A stretch of 64,000 bases of DNA from Belliella filtrata (GTDB lineage Bacteria; Bacteroidota; Bacteroidia; Cytophagales; Cyclobacteriaceae), in the NCBI RefSeq assembly GCF_022549775.1, contig NZ_JAKZGP010000023.1:1-64000 (forward strand), read 5' to 3'. The position numbers were made by a program, and so were the translations under genes. Below, one piece after another: positions 19,428-28,090 of this stretch (positions are counted from its first letter, which is position 1; each line of letters starts with the position of its first letter). The notes beneath the pieces are model-generated. The model did not search any database and was not told the DNA's origin. It saw only the letters and a program-made list of their open reading frames with translations.

Positions 19428-19976
19428 ATGATTGACCCTCAAATCATTTCAAACCTTCAAAGCGACAATGATTTTTTTTATAAAATGTTTTATCTCGAAC
19501 ATCGAGAAGATTTTGTGAGGTATATAATGAAAATTGGTCTTAACAAAGAGGAAGCAATTGTTGTTTTTCATGAAAGCTTACTGGTGTTGAGAAAAAAGGC
19601 AAAAGCAAATTCACTAAAAGATGTATCCGTCAGCCTCAAAACTTTTTTCTATGCCATAGGCAAATACAAAGCTTACGACCTGATCAAAATCCAAAAAAAA
19701 GAAATTTTGGTATTCCAAGAAGAAATCATGGATCCAAAAATCCCTCTAATTGAGGATGAAGACCAGTCAGAATTGATACAAACCATTAAGATAAAATTTC
19801 AAGAACTTGGAAAGTCTTGCCGTAAACTGTTAACATCCTTCTATCTTGAAGGACTAAGTATAAAAGAAATTACAGAAAGTGAAAACTATGAGAATGAGAA
19901 TACAGTCAGAGCTCAGAAAAGCCGATGTCTTAAACAACTCAAAACATTGATCATAAATGGAAGAAATAAAAAGTGA
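19428..19976 (+). CDS. ECF-like RNA polymerase sigma factor
   Basis: 182 aa. Region 2 is AT-rich and divergent (EDFVRYIMKIGLNKEEAIVVFHESLLVLRKK). Region 4 is clearer: CRKLLTSFYLEGLSIKEITESENYENENTVRAQKSRCLKQLK. The start of the next gene lies 20 bases inside its 3' end, so the pair is translationally coupled. It is a different class from the FecR-linked sigma: its partner has TPR-like repeats instead of a FecR domain. Confidence 0.9.
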   Translation: MIDPQIISNLQSDNDFFYKMFYLEHREDFVRYIMKIGLNKEEAIVVFHESLLVLRKKAKANSLKDVSVSLKTFFYAIGKYKAYDLIKIQKKEILVFQEEIMDPKIPLIEDEDQSELIQTIKIKFQELGKSCRKLLTSFYLEGLSIKEITESENYENENTVRAQKSRCLKQLKTLIINGRNKK

Positions 19977-20685
19977 AAAGCTAATAGAAAAGTTTTTTGA
20001 TGGAACAATCAGCTCTGAAGAAGAGCAGGAACTCAAAAACCTACTCAAAGAAGATGCAACTGTAAGGGAAGCATTGCAATTTCAAGTAGCCTTAAAAAAA
20101 ACCATGCAGGAAGAAGATGATATGGCATGGAGAAAGAAATTCACTGAATACGAAAAAGAATTCACATCTGTAAAAGAGAAAGAATTCCCTTTGATCAGAT
20201 ATGCCGCTATCGTAGGCTTATTGGTTGGACTTGTGATCTCTATAATGTGGGTGATATACAGGGACAATTCCACTATGAAGTTATATCAGGCTTTTTATAC
20301 TCCAGCGGAGAATATAAGCTATCCACTCACCCGTGGAGATCAAGATGATCTTATCAATTTGGCATTTTCGACTTATGAAGAAGGAGATTACGAAGGTGCT
20401 ATTCCTTATTTGAAACAGCTGCAAGAAGAAACTGGATCAGCTGATATCAGCTTATACATTGGGTCAGCTCATTTAGCCTTGAATCAAACTGCTGATGCCA
20501 TAGCGCAACTGAATCAAAAACCCAATGTTTCTTACGAATTCAAGTACAGGTTTCAGTGGTATCTTGCATTGGCATATTTGCAAGCTGACAATGTCAGCGA
20601 TGCAAGAAAATTGCTTGAGGACTTAATAGAAAATGGAGATTATAAAGTAAATGCTGCGGAATCATTACTCTCTAAACTTCCTTAA
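19957..20685 (+). CDS. Single-pass membrane protein with TPR-like repeats, putative anti-sigma partner
   Basis: 242 aa. Cytoplasmic N-terminus (KLIEKFFDGTISSEEEQELKNLL, the zinc-less anti-sigma-like start seen beside Bacteroidota ECF genes), one membrane helix (AAIVGLLVGLVISIMWVIY, about 84-103), then a periplasmic domain with two to three TPR-like helical pairs (AFSTYEEGDYEGAIPYLKQL; GSAHLALNQTADAIAQLNQ). The 20-base overlap with the sigma gene supports a sigma/anti-sigma pair. The regulatory role is inferred from layout. Confidence 0.8.
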   Translation: MEEIKSEKLIEKFFDGTISSEEEQELKNLLKEDATVREALQFQVALKKTMQEEDDMAWRKKFTEYEKEFTSVKEKEFPLIRYAAIVGLLVGLVISIMWVIYRDNSTMKLYQAFYTPAENISYPLTRGDQDDLINLAFSTYEEGDYEGAIPYLKQLQEETGSADISLYIGSAHLALNQTADAIAQLNQKPNVSYEFKYRFQWYLALAYLQADNVSDARKLLEDLIENGDYKVNAAESLLSKLP

Positions 20686-23600
20686 ACCCAGATACAAAAA
20701 AGGGAGAATCAATATCAAAATAAACCACCAATACGATTTAGGACTTTCTAGCTCATTATCCTCTCCAATTAAGACCAGCCCTGCCCAATAATAAGGGTGT
20801 TTAAAGACATCATCATCGGTTTGTTCTAGATATTGAATTTTTGCTTCTCTCAGTGAGGTTGAGCTATTCATACCTTTGAGTAAATTTTGGTAAAATAATT
20901 CCATAATGATTGCAGATTGTTTATCAGGGATTTCCCAAAGACTGATCACGAGTGATTGTACTCCAGCAAAATGAAAAGCTCTGCCCAAGCTCAACAATCC
21001 AGCGCCTTCATTTTCATTGATCACTCCTGAACTACAAGCGCTCAAAACGCCTAAATCAGATTCTATCTTCCAATCATAGATTTCATTCACTGTCAGGTAA
21101 TCTTCCAAATCATCTCCAAAAATCAATGCGTTGTAGCCTGGATTCAGTGAGGCTATTTGACCATGAGCTGCTAAGTGAAACACGGAAGATTTAGCCGATT
21201 CTGTTTTAAACAAATCTTTATTCACTTTATCACCTATGAAACTTATACCTTGAGTTAATTTTCCAATTTTAGTGATTTCTTCTGCCGCATACTTCAATTT
21301 TCTAGACTCATATACTGGAGCAAAGCCCATCCAAAACACTTGCTTTTCGATCGATTCTTGATCAACCCTCCTCAACCTGTCAAGTAAACTTACATCATAG
21401 ACTATTTTCTTTGAACGGATCATGTAATCTTCATTAATTAGAAATGATTCTATAGGCATTAAAGCTAGCCATGAATCAGGCACATAAATAATCTTTGTGT
21501 ACATCTTCAAATCCTTTCCAAAGACTGAATCCCAACTTGGCAATGATCCGGATAATATTTTTTTGGTCGAGGATTTATAAGCATTCCGCCATTGCTCGAC
21601 TTGCTTTTTAGAAAGTGCTACATGTTTTATTTCAAAATCGGTTTTACTTATAAACGCGCTATAAATATCTTGATCATACACAAATGTCTCTATCCAAAGT
21701 TCTTCCGCTTCCACTCGATTGTGTAGTTGTGATATTGATGTCAATGGTGACACAAACTGGGCATAGTAATCCCTTTCAGAACTTTGCAGCAACTGACTTC
21801 TAATGTCAAACAACTCCTTCTCCAACTTTTGCTCTTCTTCATAGAGAGACAAAACATTTATGGCTTTTATGGTATTTTGCGCTGCTTCATGAGCATATAT
21901 CATAAACAAAACTTCAGCATAACGCTCTGAAAGAATGGCTTCACGCTTCACCAATTGAGAGCTCTTTGCTACACCAGTCGCATTATTTTTTTTAGGAATA
22001 TTCCCAAGACTCTTATTAAAACTAACCAAGTTAAAAAGTATCAAATTCAAATCTTCTTTTCCCTCCACCTTCAAAATAAGGCCTAAATCAAGTGCATTTT
22101 TGATTAAAAGTTTAAGCTCTGAATGTTGCAGCGCAGTGTTTTGAACATGATGTTGATAATTGAGGTAATCAAATAATCTCTCTACTACAATCCCCAGGTG
22201 AGTTACTGCATCATAGTCTCTTTTACTTAATTTATTCAAATAAATTGTTTTCAAATTGAGCGCATGCAATTGATGCATAGTCATAGTCTCGGAATTATTT
22301 ATAAACTCATCAACTTTTTTCAAAAACTGAACATCCTCAAGGGATGCACCACTTTTCAGCCTGATTTCCATTCCTTTCAATTGATGCAACTGTACATGGT
22401 ATTTTGCATCATAAAACTTTGCGTGTATAATTTCACCCCATGCTTTCCAAAACCTACCAGCGGTATCCCAATCCGACTCTTCAATCGCCACCTGAATCAG
22501 ACCTGAATAGGACTCCAACAAATAAATCTCTCTTTTTATCTCTTTAGCTAAATTCATAGCTTGGAGATAATGTAATTTGCTATTAGATAAATCAGCTGCT
22601 TTAAGGTAAATTTTCCCTAATAAATTGTTTGATAAAGTTCTTTGTCTCCGTAAATCAAGTTTATTTACCTTTTCTATATTTTCAAAAATTTCTAACCCTT
22701 CAGTGACATTTGATATTCCTTGATTGACTTGATTTTTTGCCAAATACACCTCCGCATTAACTAGCAAAGCTTTGGCATATTCAAAGCCATTAGATTCTTC
22801 GATTTGCTTGGCATATTCTGCTGATAACCTCGCATATTTTTCAGCTTTCAGCAAATCCCCTAACTTTATGTAGCACCTTGACAAAGCTGCATAGTCCTCT
22901 GAAACAATACCATAGTTTCCTATACCCCCTTTGCTATCATAGTCGAGCGCTTTGAGATAATATGGAATTCCTTTGGTACTATTGCCATATCTGTCATCAT
23001 ATATCAACCCAATATTGTATGCATTCGCACCCAAAGTTCCTAAAGGAGGATTCTCTAAAGTTTCTAATACCTCGATGGATGCTTCATACTTTGAGGCAGC
23101 TTTTCCAAATTGCTCTTTCGCATCCCAAAGTACACCTTGCATGGTGAGGTTATTGACCATATACAATTTAAAACCATTAGCTTGAAACATTTCACCAGCT
23201 TTTTCTAAATGAAATATGGCTGAGTCGTATTGATTATGATCATAGTAGGTTCTTCCCAGCCTATCGGTAGCCAAAGCAATCCATTCATGATTGCTTGAGT
23301 TGGTTAATTTGATCACTTGTAATTTATTCTTGAGTGAATCAATGTCGTACTTCCCCAATTTTGAGCCCTGATTTAGATACTCTAAATAATCTACTACTGA
23401 ATTTCGCCAATCCTCATTTTGGAAGAATGGTTTTTTGGTGATCTTCATCAAAGCAATAATTTCTTGTGACCAAGTATTTTTTTTCTCTAAATGGCAAGTG
23501 GCTAAAAATAAAAATAAAGAAGATTCTTCCTGAGTATTTAAAGTTCTGGTAACATTCGAAACCCAATACTCATAATGAGGTATAAGTACACTATCAGGAA

Positions 23601-23718
23601 GGGACTTTGTGCCAAAAAACACCCTGTCGCGATAGCTATTTTCTAGAGAATTCAATTTCTGAATTTCTAAATTAGAAACTGATAATATTAAATTCACTAT
23701 AAAAAGTACTTTTAGCAT
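20665..23718 (-). CDS. TPR-CHAT protein (caspase-like peptidase domain) with C-terminal membrane helix
   Basis: 1017 aa from the ATG at 23718; a TTG at 23742 is in frame, but the ATG gives a better signal peptide (MLKVLFIVNLILSV). Residues about 100-550 are tetratricopeptide-like helices. A CHAT caspase-fold domain fills the last third, with the His/Cys dyad in VFHLAAHG (His about 852) and LGVLSACSSG (Cys about 895), then the family block LGRAFHFAGVQSLVISLWEIPD. A membrane helix (WWFILILILPFLYLGL) and a short basic tail end the protein. The TPR-CHAT part is therefore probably periplasmic and tethered by its C-terminus. Its 3' end overlaps the convergent TPR gene by 21 bases. Confidence 0.92.
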   Translation of the reverse strand: MLKVLFIVNLILSVSNLEIQKLNSLENSYRDRVFFGTKSLPDSVLIPHYEYWVSNVTRTLNTQEESSLFLFLATCHLEKKNTWSQEIIALMKITKKPFFQNEDWRNSVVDYLEYLNQGSKLGKYDIDSLKNKLQVIKLTNSSNHEWIALATDRLGRTYYDHNQYDSAIFHLEKAGEMFQANGFKLYMVNNLTMQGVLWDAKEQFGKAASKYEASIEVLETLENPPLGTLGANAYNIGLIYDDRYGNSTKGIPYYLKALDYDSKGGIGNYGIVSEDYAALSRCYIKLGDLLKAEKYARLSAEYAKQIEESNGFEYAKALLVNAEVYLAKNQVNQGISNVTEGLEIFENIEKVNKLDLRRQRTLSNNLLGKIYLKAADLSNSKLHYLQAMNLAKEIKREIYLLESYSGLIQVAIEESDWDTAGRFWKAWGEIIHAKFYDAKYHVQLHQLKGMEIRLKSGASLEDVQFLKKVDEFINNSETMTMHQLHALNLKTIYLNKLSKRDYDAVTHLGIVVERLFDYLNYQHHVQNTALQHSELKLLIKNALDLGLILKVEGKEDLNLILFNLVSFNKSLGNIPKKNNATGVAKSSQLVKREAILSERYAEVLFMIYAHEAAQNTIKAINVLSLYEEEQKLEKELFDIRSQLLQSSERDYYAQFVSPLTSISQLHNRVEAEELWIETFVYDQDIYSAFISKTDFEIKHVALSKKQVEQWRNAYKSSTKKILSGSLPSWDSVFGKDLKMYTKIIYVPDSWLALMPIESFLINEDYMIRSKKIVYDVSLLDRLRRVDQESIEKQVFWMGFAPVYESRKLKYAAEEITKIGKLTQGISFIGDKVNKDLFKTESAKSSVFHLAAHGQIASLNPGYNALIFGDDLEDYLTVNEIYDWKIESDLGVLSACSSGVINENEGAGLLSLGRAFHFAGVQSLVISLWEIPDKQSAIIMELFYQNLLKGMNSSTSLREAKIQYLEQTDDDVFKHPYYWAGLVLIGEDNELESPKSYWWFILILILPFLYLGLRKFRE

Positions 23719-23945
23719 AATACAACTCAAATAATACAACAATCAAATATTTGGCATACAGGCTTTTTTCCAAGGAAATATAACAAATTAAAATCTATTT
23801 TAAATTTCTATCTTGGTTTTAGGTTGAAATTGTTGATTCAATAATTTTAAGCTTTTTTTTTATCGGTGTGGGGTGAAATTTGAAATTTTGCTCAAAACTA
23901 AATTCCATGTAATTTGTAGCCCTATTCTCAACATCCACAGCCAGC

Positions 23946-24497
23946 ATGAAACAAAGAATTAAATCCTATTCTCTAAAATTCACCAAAGAAATAATCCCAG
24001 TCATAGCGGGTATTTTGATAGCGCTATTCATAAACAATTGGTACAATGAAAGCAAAGATCGAGCTTACATCAAGCAAATATTCACTACCATCAAAAGTGA
24101 ACTAAATGAATCCCGTCAAGACCTGAACCTAAATCTTCCTAGATTAGATTCTTTTAAAGACGCTATAAATATCCACCTCGAAAACGAAGAGCACAGGCTA
24201 TTAGACCTAGTCGTAAACAATGGAGGAATCTATGTAGCTTCAATAAAACTCAACGCATGGAATGCAGTTTCAACTTCTAAAATTGACTTGATCGATTATA
24301 ACATAATTAACTCTTTGTCCAATGTAGTAGAACAGAAGGAGATCTTGACATTCAAGAGCAATTACCTGATGAATTTTCTCTATGCCAATTTTCATGCAAC
24401 TGACAAAGAGACCAAAGAGATCCTATTAGTATTGATAGACGACATTATTTGGACAGAAAAGGAAATCATTCGGATAATCGACGAAATTGATTATTGA
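23946..24497 (+). CDS. Single-pass membrane protein, DUF6090-like
   Basis: 183 aa. A membrane helix near the N-terminus (EIIPVIAGILIALFINNWYNE, with the INNWNE signature common to a Bacteroidota family annotated DUF6090) is followed by a helical, charged soluble part. Function unknown. Its last 7 bases overlap the convergent amidohydrolase gene. The family name is from the N-terminal motif only. Confidence 0.75.
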   Translation: MKQRIKSYSLKFTKEIIPVIAGILIALFINNWYNESKDRAYIKQIFTTIKSELNESRQDLNLNLPRLDSFKDAINIHLENEEHRLLDLVVNNGGIYVASIKLNAWNAVSTSKIDLIDYNIINSLSNVVEQKEILTFKSNYLMNFLYANFHATDKETKEILLVLIDDIIWTEKEIIRIIDEIDY

Positions 24498-25777
24498 TCA
24501 TGCTTGTAAACCTTACCTCCTTTCATAACGAATGCGACATCTTTCATCACATGAATGTCTGACTCAGGATTTCCATCCACAGCGATGATATCTGCAAACA
24601 TATTTTTTTCAATAACTCCAAGTTTATCTTGCATACCTAAAAGCTCCGCTGCCCTCAAAGTTGCTGTTTGGATAGCCTCCAGATTGGGCATTCCTTCTTC
24701 TGTCATGTATATGAATTCTCGGTAGTTTTCTCCATGAGGAAACACCCCTGCATCTGTACCAAAAGCGATCTTCACTCCTCTCTTATATGCTTTACCAAAA
24801 GTACTTTGTATCAATGGCCCTATAGTCTCCGCTTTGGTTTTGACTGCTGCAGGATAATACCCTGGAATTCTTGCATATTCAGCCACAGATTTCCCAGCTG
24901 TGATTGTTGGAACATACCAAGTACCCGCCTTGATCATCATGTCCATGGTCTCATCAGACATATATGTACCATGTTCTATAGAGTGGATACCTCCTTTGAC
25001 TGCTCGCTTCATCCCTTCATCACCATGAGCATGTGCTGCGACATGAATTCCAAAGTCTGTAGCTGTCTGGATCACTGCATTGATTTCATCTTGTTGGAAT
25101 TGTGGTGCATTTCCATCCTTGGCCACACTTAGCACCCCACCTGTAGCAGTGATTTTGATGACGTCTGATCCATTTTTGACTTGTTGGCGAACAGCCTTTC
25201 TTGCATCAGCTACTCCATTAATTACTCCTACTTCAGGACCAGGGTCTCCCATCAAGTCTCTACGCATACCATTTGTCGGATCTGCGTGACCACCTGTAGG
25301 AGCTATAGACTTTCCTGAAGTGATTACCCTTGGACCATCTACCTTTCCAGCATTGATTGCATTTCGCAAAGAGATATTCACTCCCGAACCACCCAAGTCA
25401 CGAACAGTTGTGAAGCCTGCCATCAATGTAGTCTTTGCAAAAACCATTGCATTGAAGGCTATATCTGCATCATTATCCACAAACTTATCCAAGTAGCGCT
25501 TTGGACTGGTTTCATTTTCTAAATGCACATGCATATCCATCAAGCCAGGCATGACTGTCTTGCCTTTGAGGTCTATCAATTGATCTCCTTGACCTGGGTT
25601 GATGTAACCTTTTTCTACAGCGACGATCATGTCGTCTTCTATGATTATGGTCATTCCTGAAAGTGTCTTTTTACTTTTGACATCAATCATTTTTCCTGCA
25701 TGAATGTAGGATTTTTGGCCATAGCAAAATGGTACTGCCATCAATATAGCTAGCAAGGTGTATATAGCTCTCTTCAT
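24491..25777 (-). CDS. Secreted metal-dependent amidohydrolase (imidazolonepropionase/prolidase-like)
   Basis: 428 aa. A signal peptide (first 20 residues) precedes an amidohydrolase TIM barrel. Metal-site residues are visible: HVH at 83-85 in MPGLMDMHVHLE, a Lys in VIKITATGG that may be the carbamylated bridge, HAHGDEGMKRA, IEHGTYMSDE and GTDAGVFPHG. Relatives annotated as Xaa-Pro dipeptidases or imidazolonepropionase-like enzymes act on peptides or cyclic amides. The substrate is unknown, and the signal peptide argues for a periplasmic or exported role rather than histidine degradation. Confidence 0.9.
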   Translation of the reverse strand: MKRAIYTLLAILMAVPFCYGQKSYIHAGKMIDVKSKKTLSGMTIIIEDDMIVAVEKGYINPGQGDQLIDLKGKTVMPGLMDMHVHLENETSPKRYLDKFVDNDADIAFNAMVFAKTTLMAGFTTVRDLGGSGVNISLRNAINAGKVDGPRVITSGKSIAPTGGHADPTNGMRRDLMGDPGPEVGVINGVADARKAVRQQVKNGSDVIKITATGGVLSVAKDGNAPQFQQDEINAVIQTATDFGIHVAAHAHGDEGMKRAVKGGIHSIEHGTYMSDETMDMMIKAGTWYVPTITAGKSVAEYARIPGYYPAAVKTKAETIGPLIQSTFGKAYKRGVKIAFGTDAGVFPHGENYREFIYMTEEGMPNLEAIQTATLRAAELLGMQDKLGVIEKNMFADIIAVDGNPESDIHVMKDVAFVMKGGKVYKHDQ

Positions 25778-25988
25778 ATAGTGGGGTTTGTTTTGGTTGA
25801 CTCTCCAAGCTACAAAAAATCTTAAAAATAATTGTACAATTCAAGAATATTGAATCCCCCTTCATTTGGCAAACTTTACCATTAGACTAGTTGAAAAATC
25901 TCTTTGGTTTTTAATTCAGATAACCCTTAATCAACATACAGAAGACTAAGAAACAGCAAATTTCTTAGCCTATTTCAATTTTCTAATT

Positions 25989-25996
25989 TACCTTTG
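25989..25996 (+). promoter_or_regulatory. Candidate Bacteroidota -7 promoter box
   Basis: TACCTTTG matches the Bacteroidota -7 consensus TAnnTTTG and lies 6 bases before the GTG start of the next gene. If used, the transcript would start at or very near the start codon (leaderless). No clear -33 TTG box was found at the expected spacing, so this is tentative. Confidence 0.3.
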
Positions 25997-26001
25997 CATC
26001 C

Positions 26002-26376
26002 GTGTTGAGAAGCCTTATACATATCACTCTTGGATTACTCATTCTGATGAATGGAATGGTTTACTCTTTGATTCAAGGTAGTTATGAATTGAATAAGGAC
26101 TTTATTATTGAAAACTTTTGTATCAACAAAGCTCAGCCAGAGTTAAAATGTGATGGTAAATGTTTCCTTTCGCAGCAATTGAATTCCGAAAAAGAGAAAC
26201 AAGAGCAAAATGATCAATATTCATTTTCTGTTGATTTTGGTCAGTTTATATTTACGGAATTTAGAATATCAATTGTTGGGATTTCCTCCAATCCAAAGAC
26301 TATTTATCCAGTATCAAAAACTGAAAGCTTATCGACGCTATTTTTTGAAAGTCCATATACTCCTCCACAAGCTTAA
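26002..26376 (+). CDS. Small exported Cys protein, paralogue 1
   Basis: 124 aa from a GTG start. A hydrophobic signal/anchor segment (LIHITLGLLILMNGMVYSLI) is followed by LNKDFIIENFC and then CDGKCFLSQQL, giving Cys40, Cys50 and Cys54 (C-x9-C-x3-C). A Glu/Lys/Gln stretch and an aromatic-rich tail follow. Similar small proteins occur in Bacteroidota without assigned function. The Cys spacing is the same in the gene at 26642, and both precede a copper-linked MbnP/MbnH pair, which suggests a metal-related role (inference). Confidence 0.75.
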   Translation: MLRSLIHITLGLLILMNGMVYSLIQGSYELNKDFIIENFCINKAQPELKCDGKCFLSQQLNSEKEKQEQNDQYSFSVDFGQFIFTEFRISIVGISSNPKTIYPVSKTESLSTLFFESPYTPPQA

Positions 26377-26560
26377 TATTATTTAAGATTTTACTTGATT
26401 TGACTTGAATCAGGTGATTGCGCTATAGTGGAAATACAAATTGCCTACTATGCAACATGCCTTCAACATCTACAAAGAAAAATTCAATGTGATCTAAATC
26501 AACAGATTACAGCATGCTGTTCTAGTCAAATCTTGAGACGACTTATTCTCAAACTTGGTA

Positions 26561-26600
26561 AAGCCTCCTCATGCCATTTTCATGAGGCTTAAATTATTTC
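26561..26600 (+). terminator. Likely terminator after small Cys protein 1
   Basis: CCTCATG/CATGAGG inverted repeat (26567-26573/26581-26587) with a 7-nt loop, extended by AAGCCT/GGCTT pairing with a bulge, then a T-rich but broken tail. It is about 190 bases past the stop codon, and the intervening 26377-26560 holds nothing recognisable. Confidence 0.45.
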
Positions 26601-26621
26601 TAATCATTAAAAAGTAAAAAA

Positions 26622-26641
26622 CCGTCAACTCATGCTGACGG
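26622..26641. promoter_or_regulatory. Hairpin touching the start codon of small Cys protein 2
   Basis: CCGTCA (26622-26627) and TGACGG (26636-26641) form a 6-bp GC-rich stem whose last base abuts the ATG at 26642. Read on the minus strand it is followed by TTTTTTACTTTTT, so it also has the form of a minus-strand terminator. It may restrict translation from the first ATG, or the ATG four codons later may be the true start. Confidence 0.45.
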
Positions 26642-27025
26642 ATGCTTAAGCACATGCTTCGAGTACTTTGCATTATATTTATGTCTTGGCTGATTGTGCT
26701 GAATAGCATGGTCTATTCGGTCATTTGCATCAATTTTCAATTGAACAGATCCATTATAGCTGAAATGTTCTGTGAAAATAAAGATATCATCATGTCTGAA
26801 TGTAATGGTCAGTGCTATTTGAACAAGCAACTTGATCATGCTAGCCAGAACCAAGACGCAGACTTGATAGAAGTACGTGCTGATTTTCATATATTTACAA
26901 TTTCAGAAAACACATTCAATTCCGTAAATCTCATCTTTGAGCCTTACATCATTGTACAAGATTTTTTTCTACAAAAACCATATCATACAGATATACCAGA
27001 CCTAGATAAGCCTCCCAAAAGCTGA
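26642..27025 (+). CDS. Small exported Cys protein, paralogue 2
   Basis: 127 aa, or 123 if translation begins at Met5. Hydrophobic segment (MLRVLCIIFMSWLIVLNSMVY), then LNRSIIAEMFCENKD and CNGQCYLNKQL, with Cys44, Cys54 and Cys58 in the same C-x9-C-x3-C pattern as the upstream paralogue. The C-terminal half is divergent but again aromatic and ends in a polar PPKS tail. Function unknown; context is the copper-like cluster that follows. Confidence 0.72.
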   Translation: MLKHMLRVLCIIFMSWLIVLNSMVYSVICINFQLNRSIIAEMFCENKDIIMSECNGQCYLNKQLDHASQNQDADLIEVRADFHIFTISENTFNSVNLIFEPYIIVQDFFLQKPYHTDIPDLDKPPKS

Positions 27026-27240
27026 TCTCCTATCCATTTTCTCACATCTTCACCATACTGGTATTGGTGTACAAAAGAAATCTCTGACTGTAAAAGGTCA
27101 CAGTAAGATTTCATTTTGTCCAGACTGAAGGACCTATTATTAAAAGGTTCTCTAACAGTGCATGGTGTTTAAAAATTTCAAATAACAAAATGTAAAGCAT
27201 ACAGAGGTCAATTACTTGTCTTCTGATAAAATATAAAATT

Positions 27241-28077
27241 ATGCAATTTATTAGGCAAACTTTAACAATTCTAGCATTTGCAATGCTATCAATTGCAACC
27301 TTTTCTTGTCAAGAAAATGAAAATCCAACACTTGAAGATTCAGGTGAAATGATTGTCAAATTTGACAATTATGTGGGCAATCAAACCATGGTCATAGATG
27401 AAGTAGGTAGTACCAATTACAGGTACTCCAATAACTCTGGACAGAAATTCAACTTAACCAGATTTGGATACTACATCAGCCATATCAAGTTAGAAGGCCC
27501 AAATGGAGAGGTCTTCATCGACGAAATGAACGCCGCAGCTGATGCCAATCAAATAAAAGGCTACTATCAGGTCGTTCAAGGTAATTCAGAAACTTACAAC
27601 ATTCATTTGAAGGGAATTCCTCATGGACAGTATAACAAAATAACTTTCAATCTAGGTGTAAAAGAAGACGGAATACAAGAAGGAGCAGTAGGTGGAATTC
27701 TGGACAGAGCAGCAGGTGGCTGGTTTTGGAATTGGAATTCAGGTTTTATCAATTACATCATAGAGGGTCATTCTGATGCTTCTCTAAGAGATGAGAATAG
27801 GGTTCAAATCCACATCGGAGGCTGGAAGAATATTCCTTCAGGAGATGAGACTCCTCAGCGTTTCTTTGACAACAATGTAGCTGTTTCACTTCCATTTGAC
27901 GCTACAGTGACAGTAAGCAATACGCTTAGACCATCTCCGCATATTATGATGGATTTGCTCAAAGTGATCGGAGATACTGACCTATCTACTGAAAACAATA
28001 TCCACTCTCCAGCAGCTGGTAAAGCATTTGCGCCAAAACTTGCAGATGCATTTATAGTCGATCATACCCATCAGTAA
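27241..28077 (+). CDS. MbnP-like copper-binding lipoprotein
   Basis: 278 aa. Lipoprotein signal ends TFSC (Cys23). The MbnP-type beta-sandwich shows FDNYVGNQ near the start, FNLTRFGYYISHIKLEG, and the Trp-rich loop GGWFWNWNSGF (Trp161, 163, 165), and ends in HTHQ. In characterised MbnP proteins a Trp is oxidised to kynurenine by the partner MbnH, creating a copper site. The partner gene follows 13 bases downstream, which supports the assignment. Which Trp is modified cannot be told from sequence. Confidence 0.85.
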   Translation: MQFIRQTLTILAFAMLSIATFSCQENENPTLEDSGEMIVKFDNYVGNQTMVIDEVGSTNYRYSNNSGQKFNLTRFGYYISHIKLEGPNGEVFIDEMNAAADANQIKGYYQVVQGNSETYNIHLKGIPHGQYNKITFNLGVKEDGIQEGAVGGILDRAAGGWFWNWNSGFINYIIEGHSDASLRDENRVQIHIGGWKNIPSGDETPQRFFDNNVAVSLPFDATVTVSNTLRPSPHIMMDLLKVIGDTDLSTENNIHSPAAGKAFAPKLADAFIVDHTHQ

Positions 28078-28090
28078 GCTTATATTTAGC

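Noticed and set aside
26630-26890. 86-codon minus-strand frame opposite the second small Cys protein
   Set aside because: No homology features; the plus-strand gene has a paralogue with the same Cys spacing.
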